64,000 nt of DNA from NCBI RefSeq assembly GCF_020176715.1, contig NZ_JAIVMF010000001.1, forward strand, positions 558,001-622,000, read 5' to 3'. A program made the translations under genes and the position numbers. Shown here one piece after another: positions 17,066-24,909 of the stretch. The stretch's first letter is position 1. The number at the start of each line of letters is the position of its first letter. Source of the DNA: Stappia stellulata (GTDB taxonomy: Bacteria; Pseudomonadota; Alphaproteobacteria; Rhizobiales; Stappiaceae). The notes beneath the pieces are model-generated. The model did no database searches and had not been told where the DNA came from. It saw only the letters and a list, made by a program, of their open reading frames with translations.

Positions 17066-17440
17066 ATGCATGACCGCAAACGGGTTCAGACGTCTCTCCA
17101 GATCGCAGCATTCGGCGAAGCGCCCGAAAAACGAATGTCCCTGACACCGCATGACTTCAATCTTCGGAACCATTGTCGCTCGCTGCGAACAGAAATAGCC
17201 GGCGAGCAATCCAATCTTCGAAAGCTCGAAACCGAGCGCGACGCCTTAAACCGGGAATGGCTCGAAATCACAAATGAACGTCGAAATGGCGCCACCGGAG
17301 ATCGCCTGGAGTTTATCAAAGCCGAAAAATCCCGCTTAAAGCAGCGCGCGGGTATGGCCGAAACCCTCATCTACCGAGCCAACGAGCGTCTTAAGGCCCT
17401 GAAGAACGACTGGGAAATCAGCGGCTGCGATTCGCTGTGA
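17066..17440 (+). CDS. Small coiled-coil hypothetical protein
   Basis: A 124-residue hydrophilic protein with a strong predicted coiled coil over about residues 35-115 (SLRTEIAGEQSNLRKLETE, then ERDALNREW and later KAEKSRLKQRAGMAE). No known family recognised. The frame is open from 16979, but the ATG at 17066 has GAGG 8 bases before it and is preferred. It is divergent from the secreted protein gene and shares its low GC content, with more AT-rich codons than the surrounding genes. Function unknown. Confidence 0.6.
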   Translation: MHDRKRVQTSLQIAAFGEAPEKRMSLTPHDFNLRNHCRSLRTEIAGEQSNLRKLETERDALNREWLEITNERRNGATGDRLEFIKAEKSRLKQRAGMAETLIYRANERLKALKNDWEISGCDSL

Positions 17441-17460
17441 ACCGCCCGCTCCCGGAACCG

Positions 17461-17492
17461 CCTGACGGACCGCTTCGGTGCGGCCCGTCAGG
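17461..17492. terminator. Intergenic hairpin between two convergent genes
   Basis: CCTGACGG (17461-17468) and CCGTCAGG (17485-17492) form an 8-bp stem, with an inner CCGC/GCGG stem. It lies between the coiled-coil gene (ends 17440) and the facing solute-binding protein gene (ends 17501). No T tract is seen on either strand, so factor-independent termination is uncertain. Confidence 0.5.
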
Positions 17493-17500
17493 CATCCGCA

Positions 17501-19207
17501 TCAGCTTTCGACCCAGGTGGCGTTGAGCACATGGTACTTCGACGGATGCGCCGGGAAGCCATGCACCTTGTCCGCTGTCATCGTGTAGATCGGCCGCCAC
17601 AGCGGCTGTACGATGGCGCCGCTGTCCTGCAGCAGCCGCTCGACCGTCTCCATCTTCTGCCGACGTTCGTCGGGATCGAAGATCGCCTCTGCCGCGTCCA
17701 GGGCGGCGTCGAAGTCCGGGTTGGAGAAGCGGCTCTCATTCCACGGCACGCCGGAACGATAGGCCTGCGACAGCACCATGGTGCCGAGCGGACGATGCGC
17801 CCAGGACGTCGCGCCGAACGGCGTTTCGGTCCACACCTCCCAATATTTCGTCGCCGGCATCAGGTTCACGGTCAGGCGAATACCGGCGTCGGCCATCTGG
17901 TCGCGCATCGCCTCGCACACGGTTTGCTGCCACACGCCGTCGGTATTGCCGACGTCGATGGTAAGGTCGATTCCGTCCGCATATCCGGCCTCCGCAAGGA
18001 GCGCCTTTGCCCCGTCCACATCGCGCATCGTCTTCGGCAGGTCGAAATACTCCGGATGCACCGGCGACACGTGATGGTTCTCGCCCGTCTGTGCATCGTC
18101 GGCAAAAACAATGGCCGCGATCTCCACATTGTCGATCGACAATTGCACAGCCTTGCGCACCCTCACATCGTCGAAAGGTGCCGTGTCCATGCGCATCCGA
18201 CACACGAGACAATAGGCCGTCTCCACCGGCAGGATCTTTCCGGGGAAGCTCTCGGCCAGCGGCTTTTGCTCCGGGCCAAATTCAAAGATCGCATCGACGT
18301 CGCCGCCGGCCAGCGCGAGCAACTGGTTGTCGACGCTGAAGTCGTAGTAGTGGATCTCGTCAAGCAGCACGTCTCCGCCCCAATAGGCGAAGGCTTCGCC
18401 ATCGGCGCGGGTGGTCATCCGCTCCAGGATACAGCGTTCGCCGACGACCAACTCCTTGAGCGTGTAGGCGCCCGTGCCGATCGGATTGTCCGACCACGGC
18501 GCGGTGAACGACGGATGCACGATGGGGCAGGAGAAATTGCTGAAGTCCTCCGGAACCGACAAGACGGGCTTGGCGAGGTTCAGGCGCAGCGTCAACGGAT
18601 CGACCACCTCGACGGCGCCCGCGATGGGACGGCGCACCGGCGTCCCGTCCTCCTCCCGCTCGCCGGTTTCCTCCACCAGCGCGCTGAAGGTCGACAGGCC
18701 GATGTTGGCGGATCCGAGCGTGGCGTCGAGCCAGCGCCGCACGTTCCAGGCAACGTCCTCGGCGGTGAAGGGATCGCCATTGTGCCAGGTCACGCCCTCG
18801 CGAAAGGTGATCACCCAGGTCTTGAGATCGTCGGAGGGCGACCACCCGGCGGCGAGCATCGGCCGGGTGATGTTGTCAGCGCCCGTCAGCGCGACATAGT
18901 CGAGCACCTGGCGAGCCTGATTGGCCATCTCCCCCCAGGAAAACAGCGCCGGATCGTCCATCTTCTGCACGCCCATGCCGATGCGCAGGACCCCGCCACG
19001 CGTGGCCTCGGCATCGACGGCGGGAAACGGCGAATCGGCGAGCGTGTTCGCCTGCGCGGGCGCCGAAAGGCCGGCGAGCCCGTAGGCACTTGCCGCTCCG
19101 AGGCCGAAAAGCGCGGCAAGGCGAACAAACTGGCGCCGGTCAAGACCGCCCTGCTCCATCTGACGGCGAGCGCGTTCCACGAGACGATGATTGGGGCCTG
19201 AAGTCAT
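17501..19207 (-). CDS. Tat-exported family 5 (peptide/nickel-type) ABC solute-binding protein
   Basis: A 568-residue SBP_bac_5 protein. The N-terminus has a twin-arginine signal, DRRQFVRLAALFGLG near residues 23-37, followed by a hydrophobic stretch and APAQA cleavage, so it should be exported folded. Family segments include WVITFREGVTWHNGDPFTAEDV, GTGAYTLKEL and RVRKAVQLSIDNVEI. Such proteins bind peptides, opines, nickel or other small molecules for an ABC importer. No matching permease or ATPase genes of this family lie beside it: the adjacent transporter is of the branched-chain type and has its own binding protein. It may feed a distant transporter. The ATG at 19207 is the natural start. 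Substrate unknown. Confidence 0.85.
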   Translation of the reverse strand: MTSGPNHRLVERARRQMEQGGLDRRQFVRLAALFGLGAASAYGLAGLSAPAQANTLADSPFPAVDAEATRGGVLRIGMGVQKMDDPALFSWGEMANQARQVLDYVALTGADNITRPMLAAGWSPSDDLKTWVITFREGVTWHNGDPFTAEDVAWNVRRWLDATLGSANIGLSTFSALVEETGEREEDGTPVRRPIAGAVEVVDPLTLRLNLAKPVLSVPEDFSNFSCPIVHPSFTAPWSDNPIGTGAYTLKELVVGERCILERMTTRADGEAFAYWGGDVLLDEIHYYDFSVDNQLLALAGGDVDAIFEFGPEQKPLAESFPGKILPVETAYCLVCRMRMDTAPFDDVRVRKAVQLSIDNVEIAAIVFADDAQTGENHHVSPVHPEYFDLPKTMRDVDGAKALLAEAGYADGIDLTIDVGNTDGVWQQTVCEAMRDQMADAGIRLTVNLMPATKYWEVWTETPFGATSWAHRPLGTMVLSQAYRSGVPWNESRFSNPDFDAALDAAEAIFDPDERRQKMETVERLLQDSGAIVQPLWRPIYTMTADKVHGFPAHPSKYHVLNATWVES

Positions 19208-19413
19208 TGCGTATCGCCCTTTGCGGCTGATTGCAGATCGTGCCTTCGCACCCTGACGGGACGGGCGCTCGTGCCTTTTGCACGTGACGTGATCGAGAAT
19301 TTGTGAGGGACCGACCCTAACCGGAATTGGAACGTCCGGATATGACGAATGAACGACTTCGCACCGCCCTCATGACAAGAACGCAAGAGAACTTTCAACG
19401 CCTCGACGTGCGC

Positions 19414-20124
19414 TCAAACGCTCAGGTAGCGTTCGCGAATGGTGGCGTCGGCCGACAGTTCCGCGGATGTCCCCGACCAGACGACTTGCCCCTTCTCCAC
19501 CACGACATGGGCATCGGCGAGCTTTTCCAGCGCATCGACATTCTTGTCGACGACGAGGATCGACTGTCCCTCGCCCTTGAGGCGTTCCAGGCAGGCCCAG
19601 ATCTCTGCGCGCACCAGCGGCGCAAGGCCTTCGGTCGCCTCGTCCAGGATCAGCAGCTTGGGGTTGGTCATCAGCGCGCGGCCGATGGCGAGCATCTGCT
19701 GCTCGCCGCCCGACAGCTGGTTGCCCATGTTCTGCCGACGCTCGCGCAGGCGCGGGAAGAACTCATAGACCCGCTCCAGCGACCAGCCGGGCGTCGCCCC
19801 GTGCCGATTGGCGCTGGTGGCGATCAGGTTTTCCTCAACGCTCAGGGTCGGGAAGATCTGCCGACCCTCCGGCACCAGCCCGAGGCCGGCCTGCGCGACC
19901 CGATAGGACGGGCGCCCCGTCACGTCCTCGCCGTCGAAGACGATGCGCCCGCCGTCGGCGGCAATCATGCCGAGCAGCGCGCGGATCGTAGTCGTCTTGC
20001 CCATGCCGTTGCGGCCCATGAGCGTGACGACCTTGCCGGCGGGCACGGAAAACTCCATCCCGAAAAGAACCTTCGCCGCCCCGTAGGAGGCTTCCAGCCC
20101 GGACACTTCGAGCAGCATCGTCAT
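19414..20124 (-). CDS. Branched-chain-type ABC transporter ATPase (LivF-like)
   Basis: A 236-residue ABC ATPase of the LivF group. Motifs: Walker A GRNGMGKTTT near residue 36, signature LSGGEQQM near residue 137, Walker B LLILDEATEGLAP near residue 157. It energises uptake together with the LivG-like ATPase, the two permeases and the binding protein encoded upstream. Its ATG overlaps the LivG stop by 4 bases. It is the last gene of the five-gene operon. Confidence 0.93.
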   Translation of the reverse strand: MTMLLEVSGLEASYGAAKVLFGMEFSVPAGKVVTLMGRNGMGKTTTIRALLGMIAADGGRIVFDGEDVTGRPSYRVAQAGLGLVPEGRQIFPTLSVEENLIATSANRHGATPGWSLERVYEFFPRLRERRQNMGNQLSGGEQQMLAIGRALMTNPKLLILDEATEGLAPLVRAEIWACLERLKGEGQSILVVDKNVDALEKLADAHVVVEKGQVVWSGTSAELSADATIRERYLSV

Positions 20125-20876
20125 GCCACCGCCTCCTCGCCGAGATAGGCCTCGCGCACGCGTGGATTGTCGCGGATTTCCTCCGGCGTTCCGGTGGCGA
20201 CGATCTCGCCGTAGACCAGAACGGAGATCCGGTCGGCCAGCGCGAAGACGGCACTCATGTCGTGTTCCACCAGAAGCATCGCGTAGCGCCCCTTGAGCGC
20301 GCGCAGGACCTCGACCAGACGGTCGGTTTCCTCGCGCCCGGTGCCGGCCATCGGCTCGTCGAGAAGCAGGAGCTTCGGCTCGCAGGCCATGGCGATGGCA
20401 AGCTCCAGCGCGCGTTTCTCGCCATGCGACAGCGTGCCGGCGGGCACCTCCGCGCGGGCCTCCAGGCCGAGTTCAGCCAGACAGGCGTCGGCGCGGGCAT
20501 TGAGATCCGCGTCGCGCGACACGTTGCGCCAGAAACGGAAGGAATGCCCCTCGCGCGCCTGCAGCGCCAGCGCCACGTTCTCGCGCGCGGTGAAGGCGGG
20601 AAGGATCTCGGTGATCTGGAACGAGCGCAGCAGGCCCGCATGGGCGCGCGCATGCATCGGCAAGGCGGTGACATCCCGGCCGTCGAAACGGATGCGACCG
20701 CTGTCGGGGGCGAGCGAGCCGGAGATCTGGCCGATCAGCGTGGTCTTGCCGGCGCCGTTCGGGCCGATCACCGCGTGGATCTCGCCGGGCCGAACGTCAA
20801 GGCTGACGTGGCTTGTGACCTTAAGCGCGCCATAGGCCTTGCAGAGATCGTCGAGCGCAAGGATCGGTTCAGCCAT
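20121..20876 (-). CDS. Branched-chain-type ABC transporter ATPase (LivG-like)
   Basis: A 251-residue ABC ATPase of the LivG group with Walker A GPNGAGKTTLI near residue 38, signature LSHGEKRALE near residue 147, Walker B LLLLDEPMAG near residue 167 and H-loop EHDM. It overlaps the permease gene before it by 8 bases and the LivF-like gene after it by 4 bases, indicating translational coupling. Signature Ser-His-Gly-Glu is the usual variant in this group. Confidence 0.93.
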   Translation of the reverse strand: MAEPILALDDLCKAYGALKVTSHVSLDVRPGEIHAVIGPNGAGKTTLIGQISGSLAPDSGRIRFDGRDVTALPMHARAHAGLLRSFQITEILPAFTARENVALALQAREGHSFRFWRNVSRDADLNARADACLAELGLEARAEVPAGTLSHGEKRALELAIAMACEPKLLLLDEPMAGTGREETDRLVEVLRALKGRYAMLLVEHDMSAVFALADRISVLVYGEIVATGTPEEIRDNPRVREAYLGEEAVA

Positions 20877-21834
20877 TCTTGCGCCCTCCCGGCAGCAGCG
20901 AAATCAGGCCGCCGCGCCCGAACAGCACGACGAGCACGAGGAAGGGGCCGAAAATCAGCCGCCAGTGCTCGGTGAAGTGGGACAGCACCTCCTCCAGCAC
21001 CAGAAAGCTCGCAGCCCCAACGATCGCGCCAAGCAGCGACCCGAGACCGCCGAGCACCACCATGACGATGAGTTCGCCCGAACGGTGCCAGGACATATAG
21101 GCGGGCGAGACGAATTCGGCCGCGTTGGCCAGAAGCGCCCCGGCAAGCCCCGCCATCATGCCGGCAATGACATAGGCGATGAGCCGGTAGGCGTAAGGAT
21201 CGATACCGATGGCGCGCAGGCGCATTTCACTTTGCTTGGCACCCTGCAGCACCCGTCCGAAGCGCGAGGCGACGATCATGCGCGCCAGCAGATAGCAGGT
21301 CAGCAGGCATCCGAGCACGACATAGTAGAACACCGTGCGGTCGCCGAGCGCGGTGGAGCCCAGGATCTCGGTGCGCCCCCACATCGTCAGCCCGTCGTCG
21401 CCGCCATAGGCGGACAGCGAGGTTGCCGTGTAATAGGCCATCTGCCCGAAGGCGAGCGTGATCATGATGAAATAGACCCCGCGCGTCTTCAGGCTGATCG
21501 CCCCGGTTACCAGCGCGAAAAGGCCGCAGACGGCCAGCGTGACCGGCAACGAGACGGTGACATCCCAGATGCCGTGCTCGGCCAGGATGGCGACGCAATA
21601 GGCACCGAGGCCGAGATAGGCGGCGTGGCCGAAGCTCACCATCGCGCCATAGCCGAGGATCAGCGACAGGCTGACGGCGGCGATGGCGAAGACCATGATG
21701 CGGATGGTGAAGAAGACGACGAAGGTATCGCCCATCGCATCGGCGAGGATGGGGAGCCCGGCGAAGAGCGCGAAGACGATCAACGCACCGATCAGTTCGC
21801 GCGACAGGCGGGCGGGAGCGGATTGTGTGGACAT
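20869..21834 (-). CDS. Branched-chain-type ABC transporter permease (LivM-like)
   Basis: A 321-residue inner-membrane permease with about nine hydrophobic segments. The family segment GYGAMVSFGHAAYLGLGAY near residue 66, the EAA-like loop RAIGIDPYAYRLIAY near residue 210 and VLGGLGSLLGAIVGA near residue 260 identify LivM. The ATG at 21834 was chosen; a GTG four codons upstream would overlap the LivH stop by 8 bases and is an equal alternative. Confidence 0.92.
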   Translation of the reverse strand: MSTQSAPARLSRELIGALIVFALFAGLPILADAMGDTFVVFFTIRIMVFAIAAVSLSLILGYGAMVSFGHAAYLGLGAYCVAILAEHGIWDVTVSLPVTLAVCGLFALVTGAISLKTRGVYFIMITLAFGQMAYYTATSLSAYGGDDGLTMWGRTEILGSTALGDRTVFYYVVLGCLLTCYLLARMIVASRFGRVLQGAKQSEMRLRAIGIDPYAYRLIAYVIAGMMAGLAGALLANAAEFVSPAYMSWHRSGELIVMVVLGGLGSLLGAIVGAASFLVLEEVLSHFTEHWRLIFGPFLVLVVLFGRGGLISLLPGGRKNG

Positions 21835-21838
21835 GAGG

Positions 21839-22762
21839 TTAGCCACCCCGCACGGGAAAGAGGCCGGTCGGCCGGAAGAACAGCACGCCCGCCATCAGGA
21901 TATAGATCAGCATGGAGGCGATGGCCGGGCCGACGTCATTGGCAGCGGAGGGCGAAAGCAGCAGCTTGGCGATGTCGGTTGCAAAGCCCCGGCCCAGCGT
22001 GTCGACCAGCCCGACGATGAGCGCTGCCAGGAACGCGCCGCGGATCGAGCCGATGCCGCCGATGACGATCACGACGAAGGCGAGGATCAGCAGATTGTCG
22101 CCCATCCCCGGTTCCACCACCAGGATGGGGGCTGCGAGAATGCCGGCGAAGCCCGCGAGCATGGTGCCGAAGCCGAAGACCAGCATGAACAGGCGGCGGA
22201 TATCGACGCCAAGGGCAGAGACCATCGGCGCATTGGTCGCGCCGGCGCGCACCAGCATGCCCGCGCGGGTCTTGCTGACGAGCACATAGAGAAGGGCTGC
22301 GACCGCTAGACCGGCGACGATCAGGGCGATCCGGTAGACCGGGTAAAGCAAGCCGTCCATGATTTCGATGGAACCGGAGAGAAGATCGGGCATGGGCAGC
22401 GTCAGCGGCGCCGCGCCCCAGATCACCTTCACCGCCTCGTTCAGAAACAGAATCACGCCGAAGGTCGCCAGCACCTGATCGAGATGATCCCGGTCGTAGA
22501 GATGTCGGAAGATCAGGGCCTCAAGCAGAAGGCCGACGACCAGCGCGCCGACGAGCGCAATCAGCATCGCGCCCCAGAAGGTGCCGGTGATGGCGTAGCC
22601 CGCGACCGCCAGATAGGCGCCGAGCATATATTGGACGCCATGGGCAAGATTGATGAAATCCATCACGCCGAAGACGAGCGTCAGTCCGGCGGCGATCAGA
22701 AACAGCAGGATGCCAAGCTGCAGGCCATTCAGCGTCTGGACGGCAAAAAGGGTGGCGCTCAA
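21839..22762 (-). CDS. Branched-chain-type ABC transporter permease (LivH-like)
   Basis: A 307-residue inner-membrane permease. It has the LivH opening QTLNGLQLGILLFLIAAGL followed by FGVMDFINLAHG, the loop VRAGATNAPMVSALGVDIRR near residue 190 and VIVIGGIGSIRGAF near residue 235. It pairs with the LivM-like permease to form the translocation path. A strong hairpin separates it from the binding-protein gene, which normally lets the binding protein be made in excess. Confidence 0.93.
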   Translation of the reverse strand: MSATLFAVQTLNGLQLGILLFLIAAGLTLVFGVMDFINLAHGVQYMLGAYLAVAGYAITGTFWGAMLIALVGALVVGLLLEALIFRHLYDRDHLDQVLATFGVILFLNEAVKVIWGAAPLTLPMPDLLSGSIEIMDGLLYPVYRIALIVAGLAVAALLYVLVSKTRAGMLVRAGATNAPMVSALGVDIRRLFMLVFGFGTMLAGFAGILAAPILVVEPGMGDNLLILAFVVIVIGGIGSIRGAFLAALIVGLVDTLGRGFATDIAKLLLSPSAANDVGPAIASMLIYILMAGVLFFRPTGLFPVRGG

Positions 22763-22813
22763 CGGTCCGACCTCGTCGGTTGCGCATGACTGCGGAGGCG
22801 ATGGGAGTGCAGA

Positions 22814-22838
22814 CGGTCCGGGCGCGGGGCCCGGACCG
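22814..22838 (-). terminator. Hairpin between binding-protein and permease genes
   Basis: CGGTCCGGG (22814-22822) and CCCGGACCG (22830-22838) form a perfect 9-bp stem with a 7-base loop, 16 bases past the binding-protein stop. Such hairpins in ABC operons commonly stabilise the upstream message or cause partial termination, raising binding-protein output over permease output. No T tract follows. Confidence 0.6.
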
Positions 22839-22853
22839 AAGGACGAACGGACG

Positions 22854-24020
22854 TCAGTTCATCCGGCATTCGTCGACATAGGCGTCGACCTTGTCGTCGA
22901 ACACCTTCTCGACCGTTTCGGTGACATATTTGCCGTCGTCGCGCTTGACCGCCTTGACGACATAGACGTCCTGGATCGGGAAGTTGTTGGTGTTGAAGGT
23001 AAAGTCGCCGCGAACGCTTTCGAAGGGGGCTTCCTTCAAGGCGGCCATCAGCGCCTGCTTGTCGCCCTTGCCGCCGGCTTTCTTCAGCGCCGCATCGATC
23101 AGGCGGGCCGCGTCATAACCCTGGGCCGCATAGGTTGCCGGCGCATAGCCGTATTCGGCTTCAAAGGCTGCGACGAACTCCTTGTTGGCCGCATTGTCGA
23201 GGTTCGGCGCCCATTGCGCGCCGGCCTGCAGGCCAAGCGCGGCGTCCTGGGTCGCCGGCAGCGTGGTCTCGTCCACGGTGAAGGCGGAGAGGAAGGGGAT
23301 CTCGCCAGCAAGGCCGGCCTGGGCATATTGCTTCACCAGGTTCACGCCCATGCCGCCCGGCATGAAGGTGAAGATGGCGTCCGGCTTGGCGGCCGCGATG
23401 CGGGTGATCTCGGAGGAGAAGTCGAGCTGGCCGAGCTTGGTGTAGAGCTCGTCGACGATCTCGCCCTTGAAGTGGCGCTTGAAGCCGGCGATGGAATCCT
23501 TGCCCGCCTGATAGTTCGGCGCCATCACGATCATGCGCTTGTAGCCGGCGTCCTCGGCGTATTTGCCCATCGCCTCGTGATTCTGGTCGTTCTGGTAGGA
23601 CGTGGTGAAGAAATAGGGCGAGCAGGCGCGGCCCGCGATCGGCGAGGGACCGGCGTTGCCGCCGACGAAAATCGTCTCGCTGTCGATGATCGGCTTGTAG
23701 ACGGCCATCATCACGTTGGAAAAGACCACGCCGGCCATCATGTCGACCTGGTCGCGCTCCAGCAGCCCGCGCACCTTGGTCAGCGCGCCGTCCGGCTTCA
23801 GCTCGTCGTCCACGACGATGACCTCGGTGTCGAGGCCGCCCAGCTTGCCGCCGGCCTGCTTGACGCCCAGCAGGAAACCGTCGCGCATGTGCTGGCCAAG
23901 AACCGCCGGCGGTCCGGAAAGGGTCGCCAGGAATCCGATCTTCAGGCTTTCCGCCTGCGCGGCGGCACCATAAAGGCCGACTGCGGCCGCGGTCACCGCG
24001 GCAGTAATAATACGCTTCAT
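22854..24020 (-). CDS. Type I periplasmic binding protein of a branched-chain/aromatic-acid-type ABC importer
   Basis: A 388-residue Leu/Ile/Val-binding-type protein (Peripla_BP_6). Signal peptide: MKRIITAAVTAAAVGLYG with cleavage after AAAQA near residue 23. The mature start ESLKIGFLATLSGPPAVLGQH is the family opening, followed by VVDDELKPDGALTKVRGLL and GYDAARLIDAALKKAGG. Members near aromatic-degradation genes often bind aromatic acids such as benzoate or hydroxybenzoates rather than leucine. Here the shared palindrome before this gene and before the 2-aminobenzoyl-CoA monooxygenase suggests anthranilate or a related aryl compound. It is the first gene of the transporter operon. Confidence 0.92.
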   Translation of the reverse strand: MKRIITAAVTAAAVGLYGAAAQAESLKIGFLATLSGPPAVLGQHMRDGFLLGVKQAGGKLGGLDTEVIVVDDELKPDGALTKVRGLLERDQVDMMAGVVFSNVMMAVYKPIIDSETIFVGGNAGPSPIAGRACSPYFFTTSYQNDQNHEAMGKYAEDAGYKRMIVMAPNYQAGKDSIAGFKRHFKGEIVDELYTKLGQLDFSSEITRIAAAKPDAIFTFMPGGMGVNLVKQYAQAGLAGEIPFLSAFTVDETTLPATQDAALGLQAGAQWAPNLDNAANKEFVAAFEAEYGYAPATYAAQGYDAARLIDAALKKAGGKGDKQALMAALKEAPFESVRGDFTFNTNNFPIQDVYVVKAVKRDDGKYVTETVEKVFDDKVDAYVDECRMN

Positions 24021-24140
24021 TGGTCTCTCCCCTCAGGCCCGCCGCACGCCACGATCCGGTCAGCAGCGGTCCTCTGGATGGTGTCTGTCGTCTTCTGACG
24101 CCGCGTTTTGTACGGCTCACCGCTCTGCCGGCGGTTGGAA

Positions 24141-24160
24141 ATATTTTAGACCTAAAATAT
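24141..24160. promoter_or_regulatory. Palindromic operator 2 (probable MarR site)
   Basis: ATATTTTAG-AC-CTAAAATAT is a perfect 20-bp inverted repeat, 121-140 bases before the binding-protein ATG. It matches operator 1 (10730-10747) in 14 of 18 core positions and has the same 2-base centre spacing. As there, one arm supplies the -10 box, so one regulator could switch both promoters. Confidence 0.7.
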
Positions 24161-24172
24161 CTCCGGTGTGAA
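24143..24172 (-). promoter_or_regulatory. Sigma-70-like promoter of the ABC transporter operon
   Basis: On the minus strand, TTCACA (24172-24167), an 18-base spacer and TAAAAT (24148-24143) form a promoter with a start near 24136. The -10 box is the downstream arm of operator 2, the same geometry as at the monooxygenase promoter. Confidence 0.5.
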
Positions 24173-24399
24173 GCCCATTCTTGCGCGGCGCGCCCGAGTT
24201 AAGCATGCGGAAGGGAGAATCCGAATAGGATGGCCGCGTTTTCGCCCTGCCCTCGCAAAGCCGTGGCAGGAAACGGAGCGCCGACCGCCCGGATGCAGAG
24301 CGCGCCACGCCATGGCCCCGATCGAAGGGCAACCTGCCACTGTTCGCTTTGTCGGGGACAGGCTTTTCGCCGAGCCAACGAGACCGAGAGGATCCTGCC

Positions 24400-24909
24400 A
24401 TGACCGCCGACCCAGTCATGTTCGACCGCACCGCCTCCGGCGCCACTGCGCGCAGCGGCTGGTTCCTTGCCCTTGTGATGGTTCTAGCCAGCGCGCCTGC
24501 AAGCCTTGCCGATTCCGGACCGGAGCCGGATGCCTGCTCGCTCCAGGCCGCGGCCTATGCCGACCGGGCCGGTGCGCGCGGCATCGATGGCGAGGACGTT
24601 GCGGGAGCCGCAGTGGAAGGCGCCATTGTCGGCGGCCTTGCCGGCCCCGGCCCTGCCCCCGGCGGCTGGAGCGTACGCGGAGCACGGCGTGGCGCCCGTC
24701 TCGGCGGAGGGCTTGCGACGCTCGACGCGTTGAACGGTCCAGACCTCGACGACTGGCAGCGCAATTTCAACGCCGCCTATCAGGCCTGTCTTTCCGGCCG
24801 GCCGATGCCGGCGCGGCCCGAGAGCCGCTGCCCGCCCTCGACGGGCGTCGTCACCGGGTCCGGTCAGGGCGGCCTCTACGGCGCGTCCTCGCGCCGGAAC
24901 TGCCGATAG
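24400..24909 (+). CDS. Exported glycine-zipper-type hypothetical protein
   Basis: A 169-residue protein with a signal-anchor or Sec signal near residues 17-38 (WFLALVMVLASAPASLADS). Residues about 66-85 contain small-residue repeats (GAAVEGAIVGGLAGPGP), a glycine-zipper pattern of membrane-inserting or outer-membrane-associated small proteins. FNAAYQACLSGRP near residue 125 is shared with many short alphaproteobacterial exported proteins. Function unknown. The ATG at 24400 follows GAGAGGA by 8 bases; an in-frame start 17 codons earlier is less likely. Its 3' end overlaps the convergent DUF1194 gene by 34 bases. Confidence 0.65.
   Translation: MTADPVMFDRTASGATARSGWFLALVMVLASAPASLADSGPEPDACSLQAAAYADRAGARGIDGEDVAGAAVEGAIVGGLAGPGPAPGGWSVRGARRGARLGGGLATLDALNGPDLDDWQRNFNAAYQACLSGRPMPARPESRCPPSTGVVTGSGQGGLYGASSRRNCR

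Larger units (their letters stand above)
24021..24399. other. 379-bp intergenic region with the transporter promoter
   Basis: This is the only gap of more than 300 bases. It holds the palindrome and promoter at 24141-24172 for the transporter operon on the minus strand, and the ribosome binding site GAGAGGA of the plus-strand gene at 24400. The rest (about 24175-24385) showed no convincing coding frame, RNA gene or repeat. Confidence 0.6.

Noticed and set aside
19265-19290. CGTGC-N5-GCACG inverted repeat before the orphan binding-protein gene as an operator or terminator
   Set aside because: The arms are only 5 bp in GC-rich DNA, no T tract follows, and no second copy was noticed.
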